Of a DNA stretch of 64,000 bases, positions 44,439 through 55,967 are shown piece after piece. The DNA is from Platanthera guangdongensis (lineage: Eukaryota > Streptophyta > Magnoliopsida > Asparagales > Orchidaceae). Both the position numbers and the translations under genes were made by a program. The notes beneath the pieces were generated by a model. That model saw only the letters and a list, made by a program, of their open reading frames with translations, searched no databases and had not been told where the DNA came from. Each line of letters opens with the position of its first letter. The first letter of the stretch is position 1. Location of the stretch: the NCBI GenBank assembly GCA_039583875.1, contig CM077163.1, forward strand, positions 230,322,646-230,386,645, written 5' to 3'.

Positions 44439-47400
44439 ATGGCGGCCATGGAAGGGCGGATGGAGGCCCGGATGGAGGAGTTGAAGGCGTTGTTGCAAGG
44501 AAAAGGGCCGACTAGTGAGGATTCAGCCGGATCGGGTGCGAAACTCGGCGGAATCGGCGGAATCGGCGGAAATCCACCCGGCGCGGGTTCGGCAGCCGCG
44601 TACGGCGGCTTGGCGGGTCCGACTCCGCCTGGAATCGGCGCAGGGGGGTCCGGCGGGCCTGGGTGGGCGGCGTACGGGCCAGCAGGGGGCTCGGCGGCGC
44701 TGCAGGGTGGCTTCGCGGGTCCGATCCCGCCCGGATTCGCGGCAGGCGGGTTCGGCGAGCTTGGACTGGGCCGCGGCCAGGGGCGCCGGGGCTGGGAGGA
44801 CCCGGGTGGGGTTCGGCGGCCACCCGAGGGTACGGGACAGCCAAGGGGAGGGCTCCTCCCTCCTCCTCGTGGATTTGGGGCACCGGGAGCGGCCGGTTTT
44901 GGCCAAGGATGGGGCGGCCAGCCACAACCCCCTCCTTGGGGAGCAGGTCCGCATCAAGGCTACGGCGGTTTCGAGCAAGGGGAGCCCGCAAGACGGGAAG
45001 GAGGTCAGGGGGGACACCGATTAACTCTCGGATTAACTCGGATGTACTTTCCGGAGTTCGAGGGCGGCGACACCTTGGAGTGGATCCAAAAGGCGGAACT
45101 ATTTTTCCAATACCAGGAAGTGCCTGAAGGCCAGTGGGTGCAGTTAGCGTCCTTCCATTTGAAGGACGACGCTTTCCAGTGGACGCAGTGATTCCTGCGA
45201 GGAAGGGAGTACGTACCTTGGGGGGAATTTGTGGAGGGTTTTTCGGCCAGGTTTGGCCCGCTGGAGTACGAGAACTTTGAGGCCCTCCTTCAGAAGCTTC
45301 GTCAGAAAGGGTCGGTGATGGAGTATCGTACGGAGTTCGAGAAGTTGGCAAATCGGGTTCAGTGGTCAGAGCGGACACTCTACAGCTGTTTCATATCTGG
45401 TCTCAAGGAGCACATTCGAGACGAGGTGCAAGCACTCATGCCTCGATCATTGAACCATGCGATTACCTTGGCTCGTATACAGGAGGAGAGGTTCAACCGG
45501 CAGAGGGCTCGCACCATGAGTAGGCCGGCTTTGACTCCTGCGACCGCAGCACGACGGGAGCAGCCTACGGGTACCAAGCCGACTGTGACTCGGTTATCTT
45601 GGAGTGAGTTGTCCGCTCGAAAGGAGAAGGGTCTGTGCTTTAACTGCGACGAGAAGTTTGTGCCAGGTCATAAATGCCAGAAGATACATGTGTTCATGTT
45701 GCATCAAGACGCGGAAGAGCCGGCTCCGGATGAGGAGCTGGAGGTAGATGTGGAGGAAATTGAGTTCGGGGTTTCTATACATGCTCTTGAGGGTTGCGCT
45801 CCCCCGTTTACTATGCGGCTGGCGGGCCGGATTGCCCAAGAAAGAGTTACCATTCTGGTGGACAGTGGGAGTACCCACAACTTCATACATCCCGATGTGG
45901 CACGACGAGTTGGGCACGTGATTGACAGGGGAGCTGCCTTTCACGTTATGGTGGCGGATGGCAGCCGGCTGCAGTGCGAGGGGGTGTTGCGGGGAGTGGA
46001 AATGCGGATACGTGACTATGTGGGAAGGACTGACGTCTACCTGTTACCTATTCGGGGCTCAGACATGGTGCTGGGAGTTCAGTGGTTGCGCCAGTTACAG
46101 CGGGTGACATTTGACTGGAAACAAATGACTATGGAGTTTGGGCACGGAGAAAAACAGTTTTGCCTGCAAGGGATCATGTCTTCTCCTGTTAAGGAGGTTT
46201 CTCTTCGCAGCTTGCAGCGGTTGAGCGGGGACGGACAGCTGATGGCGGTCCTTCGGGAGGTCCAGACCGGAAATTCCACGCCTTCTGAGGTACCGGTTCA
46301 GTTACAGTTACTTCTGACAGATTATGCTGATGTTTTTCAGGAGCCACGTACTTTGCCACCACCGCGGTTTCGCGACCACCGTATTCCGCTCAAGGCGGAT
46401 GCCGAGCCGACGAATGTTCGGCCGTACCGTTACCCACACGTGCAAAAGGCGGAGATTGAACGGAGTGTCCGCGAGATGCTGGAAGCCGGCATCATTCGGC
46501 CGAGTACGAGCTCCTTCTCGGCTCCTATCATTCTGGTCAAGAAAAAAGACGGGTCTTGGAGATTCTGCGTGGACTACCGGGCGTTGAACGGCGCTACTGT
46601 CAAAGATAATTTCTCGATTCCTCACATCGAAGAGTTACTGGATGAACTGCATGGGGCGCAACGATTCACCAAGCTGGATCTTCGTTCTGGCTATTATCAG
46701 ATTTTGATGGCTCAGGAGGATGTTCATAAGACGGCGTTCCGGACGCATGACGGCCATTATGAGTTTCTGGTTATGGCCAACGGACTGACTGGGGGGCCTG
46801 CGACATTCCAGGCCAACATGAACGAGATCTTCAGAGATTTTTTGCGGGAATTCGTCCTGGTTTTCTTTGATGATATCCTTATCTACAGCACCACCTGGGA
46901 GGACCACGTGCACCACGTGGGGCAGGTCCTTGAGAGACTCCGCCAACACCATCTTTATGCCAACCGTTCCAAGTGTTCCTTCGGGCAGGAGGAGGTGGAG
47001 TATTTGGGCCATTTGGTTTCCGGTCAGGGTGTTCGAGCCGATCCACGGAAGATTCAGAGTATGCAGTCCTGGCCGCGACCGGTGACAGTCCGGGCCTTGC
47101 GGGGTTTCTTGGGCCTCACCGGGTACTACCGACGGTTTGTCCAGGATTATGGAAAGATAGCCCGGCCCTTGACCCAGCTGCTGCAGAAGGATTCCTTTTC
47201 TTGGACTGAGGAGACGGAGGAGGCATTTCAGGCCCTCAAACGGGCCATGACCTCCACACCCGTGCTTGCCCTACCCGATTTCACGAAGGAGTTCGTGCTG
47301 GAGACCGATGCGTCGGGGGTCGGCATCGGGGTGGTTTTGATGCAGGCGGGACGACCAATAGCCTTCTACAGCAAGGCCCTGGCTCCTCGTACCTTGGGCC

Positions 47401-49238
47401 TCTCGGCCTACGAGAAGGAGATGTTGGCCATCATTCACGCGGTGGCGGTATGGAGGCCCTATTTGTTGGGCCGGCACTTCAAGATCAAGACGGACCACCA
47501 GAGTCTGAAGCACTTCTTGGACCAGCGGGTCTCTTCGCCTCTACAGCAAAAATGGGTTACCAAGCTTCTGGGCTACGATTATGAGATTGTGTATCGCCGC
47601 GGCAAAGAGAATGTGGTCGCCGATGCCCTCTCTCGTCTCCCAGGAGCTGCTCTCTCCAATATTTCGGGACCGTTGATTGACTCTTTGGCGGATATTCAGG
47701 AGGAAGTGTTGCGGTCCGACACGCTTCGGCCATTGGTGGACTCTTTACAGCGGGGCGAGCCGGGGCCGACCGGCTATCACTTGGGTAACGGCCGGCTATA
47801 CTATCGGGGACGGGTGGTCGTTCCCGCCGATTCAGCTTGGAAGACGGTTCTGATGCATGAGTTCCACTCCTCTCCCACCGGCGGCCATGCGGGGGTGCTC
47901 CGGACCCTCCAGCGGGCGCGCGCAAACGTGTTTTGGGCCGGCATGCGGCGGGACATTCAGCAGTTTGTTCGCCACTGTGACATCTGCCAGCGACAGAAAT
48001 ATGAGACTTCTTCTCCGACCGGGCTCCTCGTGCCATTGGATATTCCGCAGCTTATTTGGGACACAGTTTCCATGGATTTTATCGATGGGCTGCCTAAGTC
48101 GAAAGGCAAGTCCGTCATTTTGGTGGTCGTGGATAAGCTTTCAAAGTACGGCCATTTTCTGGCCCTCAGCCATCCGTATACCGGGGAGTCTGTCGCCGCG
48201 CTTTTTGCTCGGGACATTGTTCGCCTGCATGGCCTTCCTCGGGCCATTATTTCGGATCGCGATCCTACCTTCGTCAGTGGGTTCTGGCGGGAGCTCTTCA
48301 GGTTGCAGGGTACCCGCTTACACTTCAGCACGGCCAATCATCCGCAGTCGGACGGTCAGACGGAGGTCCTCAATCGGGGTGTCGAGACATATCTTCGTTG
48401 CTTTGTGATGGATGAGCCTCGGAGTTGGCCGGATTGGTTACACTGGGCAGAGTACTGTTACAATACGTCATATCATTCCGCCAGCCGGATGACACCGTTT
48501 GAGGTGGTTTACGGCCGCCCTCCTCCGACCTTGGCCAGTTATGAACCTGGCAGCACTGCCCTTCCGGCCGTGGATCGGGCTCTTCTGGATCGGGATCGTA
48601 TGTTAGTCACTCTTCGGGAGAACCTCCGCCTGGCACAGGAACGCATGAAGTCCCAGGCGGACAAGCACCGCACAGAGCGGGAGTTCGCCGTGGGAGATGA
48701 AGTTTTTCTCAAGCTCCAGCCGTACCGGCAGTTGTCTGTGGCTCGTCGTGGCAACCATAAGCTTTCTCCGCGCTACTACGGCCCCTTTCAGATCCTCAGC
48801 AGGGTGGGGCCGATGGCTTATACGTTGGCGTTACCGGCCGGTTCCCGCATTCATCCTACCTTTCACGTCTCTTTGCTCAAGCGGAAGTTGGGTCCGCATG
48901 TCCAGCCAAGTTCTTTCTTACCCGAGGTTACGCCTGCGGGCGAGCTGCGTCCGCTACCTGCGGATATCTTACGGCACAGGTGGAAGATTCGGGGCACGGA
49001 ATACCGGCCCGAGCTCTTGGTCCAGTGGAAGAATCTGCCGGCAGCGCACAACTCTTGGATAGACTTCTTCGATTTCAAGGAGCTCTACCCGGATTACCAC
49101 CTTGCGGACAAGTTGGTTCTTGATGGGGAGGGGAATGTTACGCCCCCGCTACGCTTTACGGGTCGCCACTATGTTCGGAGGAGCAAGGATGCGCTAAACA
49201 ACGGGGCTGAACCTTCCGGTTCAGCCCCCAATCAGTGA
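44439..49238 (+). CDS. gag-pol: Gag-Pol polyprotein with one in-frame TGA
   Basis: The frame from ATG 44439 (MAAMEGRMEARMEELKALLQ) runs about 1600 codons, with a single TGA at 45189-45191 in the gag core (FQWTQ-stop-FLRGRE), probably a CGA-to-TGA change. An earlier ATG at 44378 (MVTTRTQEESSRIETLEE) looks like the ancestral N-terminus and is one base out of frame. Domains by base position: glycine/proline-rich N-terminus; gag core about 45030-45450; zinc knuckle CFNCDEKFVPGHKC at 45636-45677; protease LVDSGSTHNF with Asp near 45861; reverse transcriptase with FFDD at 46863-46874; RNase H with TDAS near 47304; integrase HHCC (47856-47990) and D, D, E near 48075, 48255, 48363; GPY/F module about 48760; chromodomain LLVQWKNLPAAHNSWIDFFD about 48960-49110. 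The end crosses the purine tract and uses the first 103 bases of the 3' LTR. MANGLTGGPATF replaces the usual MPFGLTNAPATF. Confidence 0.93.
49121..49135 (+). promoter_or_regulatory. Polypurine tract of the Reina-type element
   Basis: GATGGGGAGGGGAA directly abuts the 3' LTR. It is translated as DGEGN inside the polyprotein frame, so its sequence is under two constraints. Confidence 0.9.
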
Positions 49239-49453
49239 ACCGGCCGGCCAGGGGCTGAACCAGGCGGGTTCAGCCCCTTTGGGAAGGGCCGGCCGGCCCT
49301 TCCGAGCCCGGATATAAATATATCCGGGCAGCCCCCTTTTGGGGTTTATGCAGAGTATAATCAGGTAGCCTCCTTCTTCCTCCTAACCCTAAATCCTCCC
49401 TTAATACCTAGATCTTCTCTCTTAGTTGCTCCTTTGTAGTTTCTCCCCTAACA
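49136..49453 (+). repeat. 3' LTR of the Reina-type element
   Basis: The 318-bp LTR is nearly identical to the 5' LTR. All U3 palindromes are present; the GGAAGGGCCGGCCGGCCC block is perfect here. The polyprotein stop codon TGA is at 49236-49238, inside U3. Confidence 0.95.
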
Positions 49454-49458
49454 AAGGA

Positions 49459-49855
49459 CAGAGGGAGAGAGAGTAAAGAATCTGAAGGGCGGCTCTTATT
49501 TTTGAAGAGCTAGAGCAGTAAATTCTTTCTTGAGAATGTTTAGGCCCATGTTTTACATCCTAAATGAGGTTATCATCGCAAGTTGAGTTATCTGATCTAA
49601 AACCAGGCCCAGTTTATTGAGAGAGACACCTTCTTAAGGTACCCATAGAAAATACAGAGCCAACATTTAGCTTATCTCTGCCATTCCCAGAGGGACAAAT
49701 GTTTTCATCTCCTGTTAGATGCTCACAAATGCACTAGTTGCAGAAAATATGCCCATAGATGGAAACACCAGCATCCTCAGGAGGATCCTGCAAAGATGAC
49801 GAGAAATATTTACAAGATCTGCCAAGAGATATACAAACTAGTTGATGGACATATA
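49459..49855. other. Spacer between Reina-type element and LINE
   Basis: No gene or repeat end that I can recognise. Confidence 0.4.
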
Positions 49856-52225
49856 AAAAACAACAACACTCAAAGCCTTTATCCCACTATAGTGCGGTCG
49901 GCTATATGGATCCTTTGACGCCATTTTGCCCTATCTTTTGTCATACTCTCACTAATGCATAAGTACATCATGTCTTTCCTTATAGTTTCATTCCAAGTCT
50001 TTATTAGTCTACCCCTCCCTCGTTTAACATGCCTAGTGACTAGACTCTCACAATGCCTACCAGGTGCTTCTAATGGTCTCCTTTGTACGTGTCCAAAACA
50101 TCTTAGTTGAGCTTCACGCATCTTCTCTGCAATTGGTGCGACTTCTGTCTTATCCCTAAGGGCCCGTTCGTTTGCACCGTTTTCATTTACCGTTTTCGTT
50201 TTGCTTCAAAACGAAAAATCAAGTGTTCTCGTTTTTGGGTAAAACGAATACTTCTGTTCGTTTGCAACATGATTTTCAAATCCGTTTTGAGACAAAACGA
50301 AAACTTATGTTCGTTTGCACATGGTTTTCAAATTTGAGCTGGGGATTTCCAACTCTCCTAGCAGCAAACAAATCTCCAAAATAATTTCTGATGGACAGAA
50401 GAAGCAACAGATTATTATTTAATAAAAGCAACAGATTATCACAGAAGATCTCATCAACAATTATGTCTCCACGGGCTCAAGCTGCAAACAACCCTTTCAA
50501 CATTCAATCTCAACAACAGGACTCAAATGGAAACACAAGGAAGAAACGCACAGCTATAACATTGACCTACTGTTCATCTTCTTCTCTATCGGGAATCAAA
50601 CTAACAACACATAAAAACAACTCTCCACACAACAATCATTTACAAGAAATCTCATCAACAGCATCCCCTACCATCAATACATTCATCCCCCTTTATAAAA
50701 ACAGTAAATGAAGTGCACGCATTACTCCCTCACCTTAACTGTTCGCCATTTCGTGGAAGGTGTGGCCAGGAATCGATGTTGGACCGGCGACGGGCGGTAG
50801 AGGCATAGGAGACGCGAACGTGGGTAGTATCGAGTGGCAACTGCTCTGCGCGCCGCGGCAAAGTCGGGGAAGAAGAGCCGAGCCCTAGCACGCTCCGCAG
50901 GAATCAGGAAGGAAGAAGGACCGCCACTCCTTTAACGCCATCCTGGACTGGCTGGCTGCTGAACCGGCTTTGAAGAACATTTTAACAACGCAACGGAGGA
51001 TCGGAGGACGTCCGGCAGCGAAGGCGGGCTGCAGAAGATGGATTGCTGCTCCCGCCGGCGGAGAAGACGCTAAACTTGGCGCAGCTTAACAAATTTCCAA
51101 AACGCGTGAAAACGGAGGGGATGAGGTATGTTTTGAGAGAGGGAGATTTAATGAAGGAGTGAAAATGTGGGGTTTTGAGTCAAAACGAAAACTGATCAAA
51201 ACAGAGGCAAACGAACAACAACATTGGGACTTCGAAAACTCAAAACGAAAACGGGCAGTGAAAACGGTGCAAACGAACGGGCCCTAATACATTCATTCTT
51301 AATTTTATTCAGTCTCGTGTGTTCACACATCCACTTAAGCATTCTCATCTCCGCAACTCTCATTTTTTGCTCATGCACACAATTCACTGCCCAACACTCG
51401 GAACCAAAGAGCATCGTTGGTCTAATTGCAGTATGGTAAAACTTGACCTTAACTTTTAATGGTACTTTATGATTACATAAGATCCTTAACGCGCCTCTCC
51501 ACTTCAACCAACCCGCTTGGATTCTATGTGTCATGTCTTTATCAATACTTCCGTCTTTTTGAACTATCGATCCAAGATATTTAAAACACTCACTACGGAA
51601 ATATCTTGAACACACGACTTAATAACAAAGTCATTTGTCCTTCTTGTACTGCTAAATTTAAGCTTCATATACTCCGTCTTTGCCCTGCTCAACCTAAAAC
51701 CCTTCTTTTCTAAAGTGTCTCGCCAAGATCAAGTTTTGCGTTTACACTCTCGCGCGTCTCATCACCAAAACGATATCATCCGCAAACAATAAACACCAAT
51801 GTATTGCTTGTTGGATATGTCCGGTGAGCTCATCTAAGATAAGGGTAAAGAGATGGCTTAAAGTGAACCTTAGCCAACAATGATAGGGAATTCCTGTGTT
51901 AATCCTCCAGATGTCCTCACCCTTGTCACTGAATTTGTATACATATCTTTGATTATGTCAATATATGATACATTTACACATTTCTTTTTGAAGACACTCC
52001 ATAAGATCTCTATTGGAACTCTATCATAAGCCTTCTCAAGATCAATAAACAACATATGTAAATCTTTTTTTTCTCGATAGTTGTCAATGAGTCTCTTCCA
52101 CAGTCAATCGCCATGGCATGAATCCAAATTGATTCTCCGAGATGTTAGTCTCCCGCCTTACTCTTCTTTCTATTATTCATTCTCATAGTTTCATGGTATG
52201 ACTCATCAATTTAATTCCTATGTAA
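49856..52225 (-). pseudogene. 5'-truncated RTE-type LINE
   Basis: On the minus strand the reverse transcriptase runs from about 52200: ENQFGFMPWR, FIDLEKAYDRVPIEILW (52055 onward), the catalytic FADD at about 51787-51776 within CLLFADDIVLV, and CFKYLGSIVQKDGSID. The C-terminal part follows: RGALRILCNHKVPLKVKVKF, GSECWAVN and MRMLKWMCEHTRLNKIKNE, then beyond the insert at 50160-51284 MREAQLRCFGHVQRRPLEAP and DRAKWRQRIHIAD. The 3' end (GGATCCATATAGCCGACC and GTTGTTGTT) is typical of plant RTE LINEs. The endonuclease is missing, so it is 5'-truncated. Shifts and stops are present. Confidence 0.88.
50160..51284. mobile_element. Harbinger-like non-autonomous element
   Basis: The 1125-bp element has inverted ends GGGCCCGTTCGTTTGCACCG (perfect over at least 20 bases, continuing with TTTTCA) and the 3-bp duplication TAA (50157-50159 and 51285-51287), as for PIF/Harbinger. 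It sits inside the LINE without loss of LINE bases. Subterminal GTTTTCGTTTTG-like words recur on both sides. Small frames inside (for example 50391-50711) match no transposase I recognise. Confidence 0.9.
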
Positions 52226-52495
52226 TTAACATTTTTCCTTTTTCCATTTGGGATTTGTGTTTGGGCAAAATGAATTAAAGGGGACTGGGGTAAGGCTATG
52301 AACAATGGCTTCCTTGGTTACTACATTTGGGATGCAGCCCCAGGGCGCAAGCTTCTGTAAGAGTAAGAGGTCGGCCTTCAGTTTGATTATGTTTTTCTTA
52401 ATAGGCCTCATTGTCTTGCATTCTGGTTTATTCACTCATACTATGTTCCTACTTCTGTAGCTGTGAATTATGGTTGATTCCTGTTAAAATCATCT
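52226..52495. other. Spacer
   Basis: AT-rich, no recognisable gene. It directly follows the LINE truncation point. Confidence 0.4.
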
Positions 52496-52978
52496 TGTGT
52501 AAATTGGTTTAGGGGGGCAGCTATAGGCGTTAGGTGATCTCTTGTGCTGAATTTGTGGAATGATGCTGGTTAGGCTTTCTCGTGGTTTAAGTTTTTTAGC
52601 TGAGAAAGGAAAAAAAATACCATTGATGACTCCTACTGTGGATATAAGCTTCTTCTTGTTAAATGATCTGTGTGTAAATTGGTTTTGGGGAGGCAGATAT
52701 AAGCGGAGGTGATATCTTATGCTGAATTTGTGGAATGATGGTGGTTAGGCTTTCTCGAGGCTTGAGTTTTTAGCTGAGAAAGGAAAAAAAACAACATTGA
52801 TGGCTCCTTCTACAGTGGATTTAAGCTTCTTCTTGTTAAATGATCTGTGTGTAACTTGGTTTTGGGGAGGCAGATATAGGTGGAGTTGATCTCTTATGCT
52901 GAATTTGTGGAATGATGCTGGTTAGGCTTTCTCGATGCTTGAGTTTTTAGCTGAGAAAGAAAAAAACACCATTGATGG
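52496..52978. repeat. Tandem repeat of about 176 bp, 2.7 copies
   Basis: TGTGTAAATTGGTTT recurs at about 52496, 52671 and 52848. Each copy continues with GAATTTGTGGAATGATG, GGTTAGGCTTTCTCG and TTAGCTGAGAAAGGAAAAAA. The last copy ends where the copia A LTR begins. Confidence 0.9.
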
Positions 52979-53059
52979 TGTTAGATGCGCTATATATAAA
53001 GAGTGAACCCCGAGTTCATGCTTGACCTGGAATCGGTCTTCCATCGCCCTCAGGTAACA
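52979..53059 (+). repeat. 81-bp LTR-like start of copia A
   Basis: Starts TGTTAGATGCGC, has a TATATATAAA box at 52991-53000, and ends CAGGTAACA immediately before the primer site. If complete it is very short for a copia element; U3 would be about a dozen bases. The 3' LTR is not in the window, so an internal deletion cannot be excluded. Confidence 0.55.
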
Positions 53060-53071
53060 TGATATCAGAGC
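53060..53071 (+). promoter_or_regulatory. Primer-binding site of copia A
   Basis: TGATATCAGAGC, one change (A for G at the third base) from the initiator-Met site TGGTATCAGAGC. The change hits the TGG that pairs with the tRNA CCA end. Confidence 0.7.
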
Positions 53072-53427
53072 GGCTAGGTTAGGTTTCGTTGATCCCACTC
53101 CTCCTGCACCGCCGTCGTCTGCGACTCGTCCCGTCGGGTGCTTACACCGCCTGTGCCGGTCGTGCTTACCCAGTCTGTGTCGGTTGCGACTTGTCCCTGC
53201 TGCAACGTACCCCGTCGATCCCGTCGGCTGCAAATCCCGTTGATCCCATCCTGGGAAGCCCTCGTCGAGTGTTTGCCGGAGCCTCCTGCCTGCAGATCTG
53301 CTGCTACTGTTTTCTCCCTTCTCCTTGCTGCCTCAGTTTGGTCGGTGCCTTAATGTTGTCTTCTTCCTCTCTGACAATCTTCTCTTCTCGTGAGGCCCTT
53401 TCCTTCTTGCTGCCTCTGCCTATCCCA

Positions 53428-54886
53428 ATGGACTCATCTCAGATTTCGTACCTCCCGAAATCCGACATCATCCTTAATGGAACCAACTACAAGGAATGGT
53501 CCTCCACGATTTGAGTTCTTCTTCGGGGATTGCAACATTGGGATCATCTTGATGGATCCACTCCGGCTCCAACACCCATTCCAGTTGACAATGCTTCCTC
53601 TCCTTCTGCAACTAGATGGACAGATGCGTCCTCTCCTTCTATCACTAGTGGGACGGATTGGAAAAAATGGCATGATGATGACGCCCGGATCATTGTCATT
53701 CTTTGTCAGTCCGTTGAGATATCCATTCGTATGGTTGTATGTGATTTTCCCACTGCCAGGGAAATCTGGGATCATCTAGGTCAGCTTTATCTGCCTTCCA
53801 GCCAGGCGCAAAAGTACTCATTGGTGCAGATGCTTGCTTCAGCTCATCAGCACGACCTCTTCGTTCAGATCTTCTTTGCGGAGCTCAGTGATTTATGGCG
53901 CCAACTGGATGGGATGTTTACCTCAGGTTGCCCCACTTGTGCTCGTTGCACCACTATGCTGAGGAGAGGGATCATTTGCGCATGTATGAGTTCCTCATGC
54001 GTCTTCGACCTGAGTTCGAGTCTATTCATGCTCAGTTGATGCACCGGGTTGCTCCTCCATCCCTACGTGACTATCTTGTTGTTGTTGTCGCCGAGGAGAC
54101 CCGTCTTCACTCTTTGGAGGGCATGCGCCCTGCCTCCATGCCACACTCAGTTCTCGTTGCTCCTCAGCATGGCTTCTTGATACTTGATCCACAAGTCTTA
54201 CCTCTCCTCCTGGATGTAGTGCACCTGCTCTATATCGTCCGTCTCCCAGTACCTTGCCAGGTGCACCACCGGGCTCCGGGCCATCACGGCGATGTGTTCC
54301 CGTTGTCACTACTGTCACAATTTGGGACACATTCACTCGAAGTGTCGCAAGTTACAGTGTGCCCAAAGCCAGCATGGGGCACCTCATCGAGCTGCTCCTA
54401 TCCTGCCACTTGCTCCTGACAGCCCTGCCTCTGTTCCTGATCAGATCATACAGCTCGTTCAACAACTTTCTCAGAGTCGTGCCTCCTCGTCCTCGGAATC
54501 TGTTGTCAACCTTGACTCCGTTTCTCAGACCGACTCAGCAGCTGCATCTGCCTCTGCAGGTATCACTAAGATTTCCTGGTTACTTGATTCTAGTGCATCT
54601 TTTCATATGATCTTTGATGCAACTCCCTTACATTCATGTCGATCTGTTTCTTCTGACCTACGTGTCGTCATTGTTGATGACACCACCTTGCTTGTTGCTA
54701 GTTGTGGTACCCCTGCATACCGCCCATTTTCACATTCTTGATGTTGCATATGTCCCTAAACTTTCCATGAATCTCATATCAGTTAGTCAGCTTGCTTCTC
54801 AAGGTTGTCTTGTTATTTTTGATGTGTTTTTGTGTAATGTCCAGGGTCATCACACAGGGACATTCATTGGAACAGGTTGTCTCCGT
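53428..54886 (+). pseudogene. Copia A gag and protease
   Basis: Start ATG 53428 (MDSSQISYLPKSDIILNGTN, then YKEWSSTI). A TGA follows at once where Trp is expected. Gag continues with LLRGLQHWDHLDGS, AREIWDHLGQLY, MRLRPEFESIHAQLM and a complete zinc knuckle CHYCHNLGHIHSKC at about 54298-54340. The protease reads SWLLDSSASFHMIFD, Ser replacing the Gly of the D-S-G motif. It then runs to the hAT-like insertion at 54887. Several shifts divide the frame. Confidence 0.82.
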
Positions 54887-55959
54887 TAGGCCTGTGCAAA
54901 AGGAACCAAAGAACCGAGAACCGAACTGAAACTGAACCGAATTGGACGGTTCGCCGGTTCCTATGTTGATTGGTTCGGGTCTGGATCCATAGAATATGAG
55001 AGCCGGCGGTTCGGGTCGGTTCTCGGTTCCTACAGTCGAGTACCCGAGAACCGACCCGAGTTAGTATTTAATCTTAATAATTAATAATTTGATATAAAGA
55101 ATTAAAGGTCCAGCACTTCGGCCGATTCTGGGATCGAACATTTAATGTTAATCTTAATAATATAATATATACTATAAATTAATAATTAATAGTAGTTATT
55201 TACTATTTAGACATCAGCCGCCCGAACCCTAGCATTTCTGAGTTCTATTCGCTCCTGATTTCTTCCCCGCGACGGCGTGATTCCAGGTCTCCAGCCCTAG
55301 CTTCTTCCCGTCGCTCCGAGCCTCCAACGGCCCAACGGCACTGCTTCCTACTCCCCCGCGATCGGCATATCTCGTCCTCGAGACTTAAGACGGTAAGAAT
55401 CAAACCCTCCTCCAGAATCGAACCCTCCTCCAGTCTAAGGATTTAATGCCTTTGCAAAACTAGCACACAAATAGATCTGTTTTGATTTCGTTTTTGAATC
55501 TATTTCTAATTTTTCACATTCGTTTCCTTCTTAAGAATTCTTTTAAAGATTTTCATTTCACATTATTTGCTGGTGGGTAATTTTTTTGGAGTTTGACATT
55601 GTTTTCTCACATTTGTTTTGGATCTATTTCTAATTTCTCACATTCGTTTCACATTGTTTTAGATCTGTTAGCTTCTTGTGAGTAATTTTTCTTGGCCTAT
55701 TGTTTACTGCAGTTGGAGGATATGCAGTCAGGAAGGTTTTCTGGAGTTGAAAGTTGGAACCTCATCTATTGTTGAAATGCTTAGATGTTCAAGAACTGAG
55801 AACCGAACCGGAACCGACCCGAACCAAACGGTTCGGATCCGGTTCCATAATTTAGAACCGTGGGTCGGTTCCGGTTCCAAAAAATTGAAACCGAACTTAT
55901 ACGGGTCGGTTCTTGGTTCTATCTGGAACCGAACCAAACCGATCCGAGTTGCACCCCTA
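54887..55959. mobile_element. hAT-like non-autonomous element with GGTTCGG-rich ends
   Basis: The 1073-bp element begins TAGGCCTGTGCAA and ends with the complement of TAGGGGTGCAA. The flanking 8-mers GTCTCCGT (54879-54886) and GTTTCCGT (55960-55967) match at seven positions. Both subterminal regions repeat GGTTCGGTTC/GAACCGAACC words. The centre (55220-55400) resembles a plant 5' untranslated region: GC-rich, pyrimidine-rich, with a GACGGTAAG donor-like site at about 55389. That suggests deletion from an autonomous parent. No transposase remains. Confidence 0.85.
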
Positions 55960-55967
55960 GTTTCCGT

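Larger units (their letters stand above)
44041..49453 (+). mobile_element. Nearly intact Reina-type Ty3/gypsy chromovirus
   Basis: The 5413-bp element has LTRs of 315 bp (44041-44355) and 318 bp (49136-49453) and a perfect duplication AAGGA (44036-44040 and 49454-49458). The LTRs differ by one substitution (T against C in the GGCCGGCC block) and a 3-base insertion, so it inserted recently. It has a tRNA-Met primer site, one gag-pol frame with one internal stop, and a clean purine tract. Short LTRs, total size and the chromodomain type fit the Reina lineage. Confidence 0.95.

Noticed and set aside
44512..45378. 288-residue minus-strand protein
   Set aside because: It is the complement of the GC-rich gag region of the Reina-type element and has no motif.
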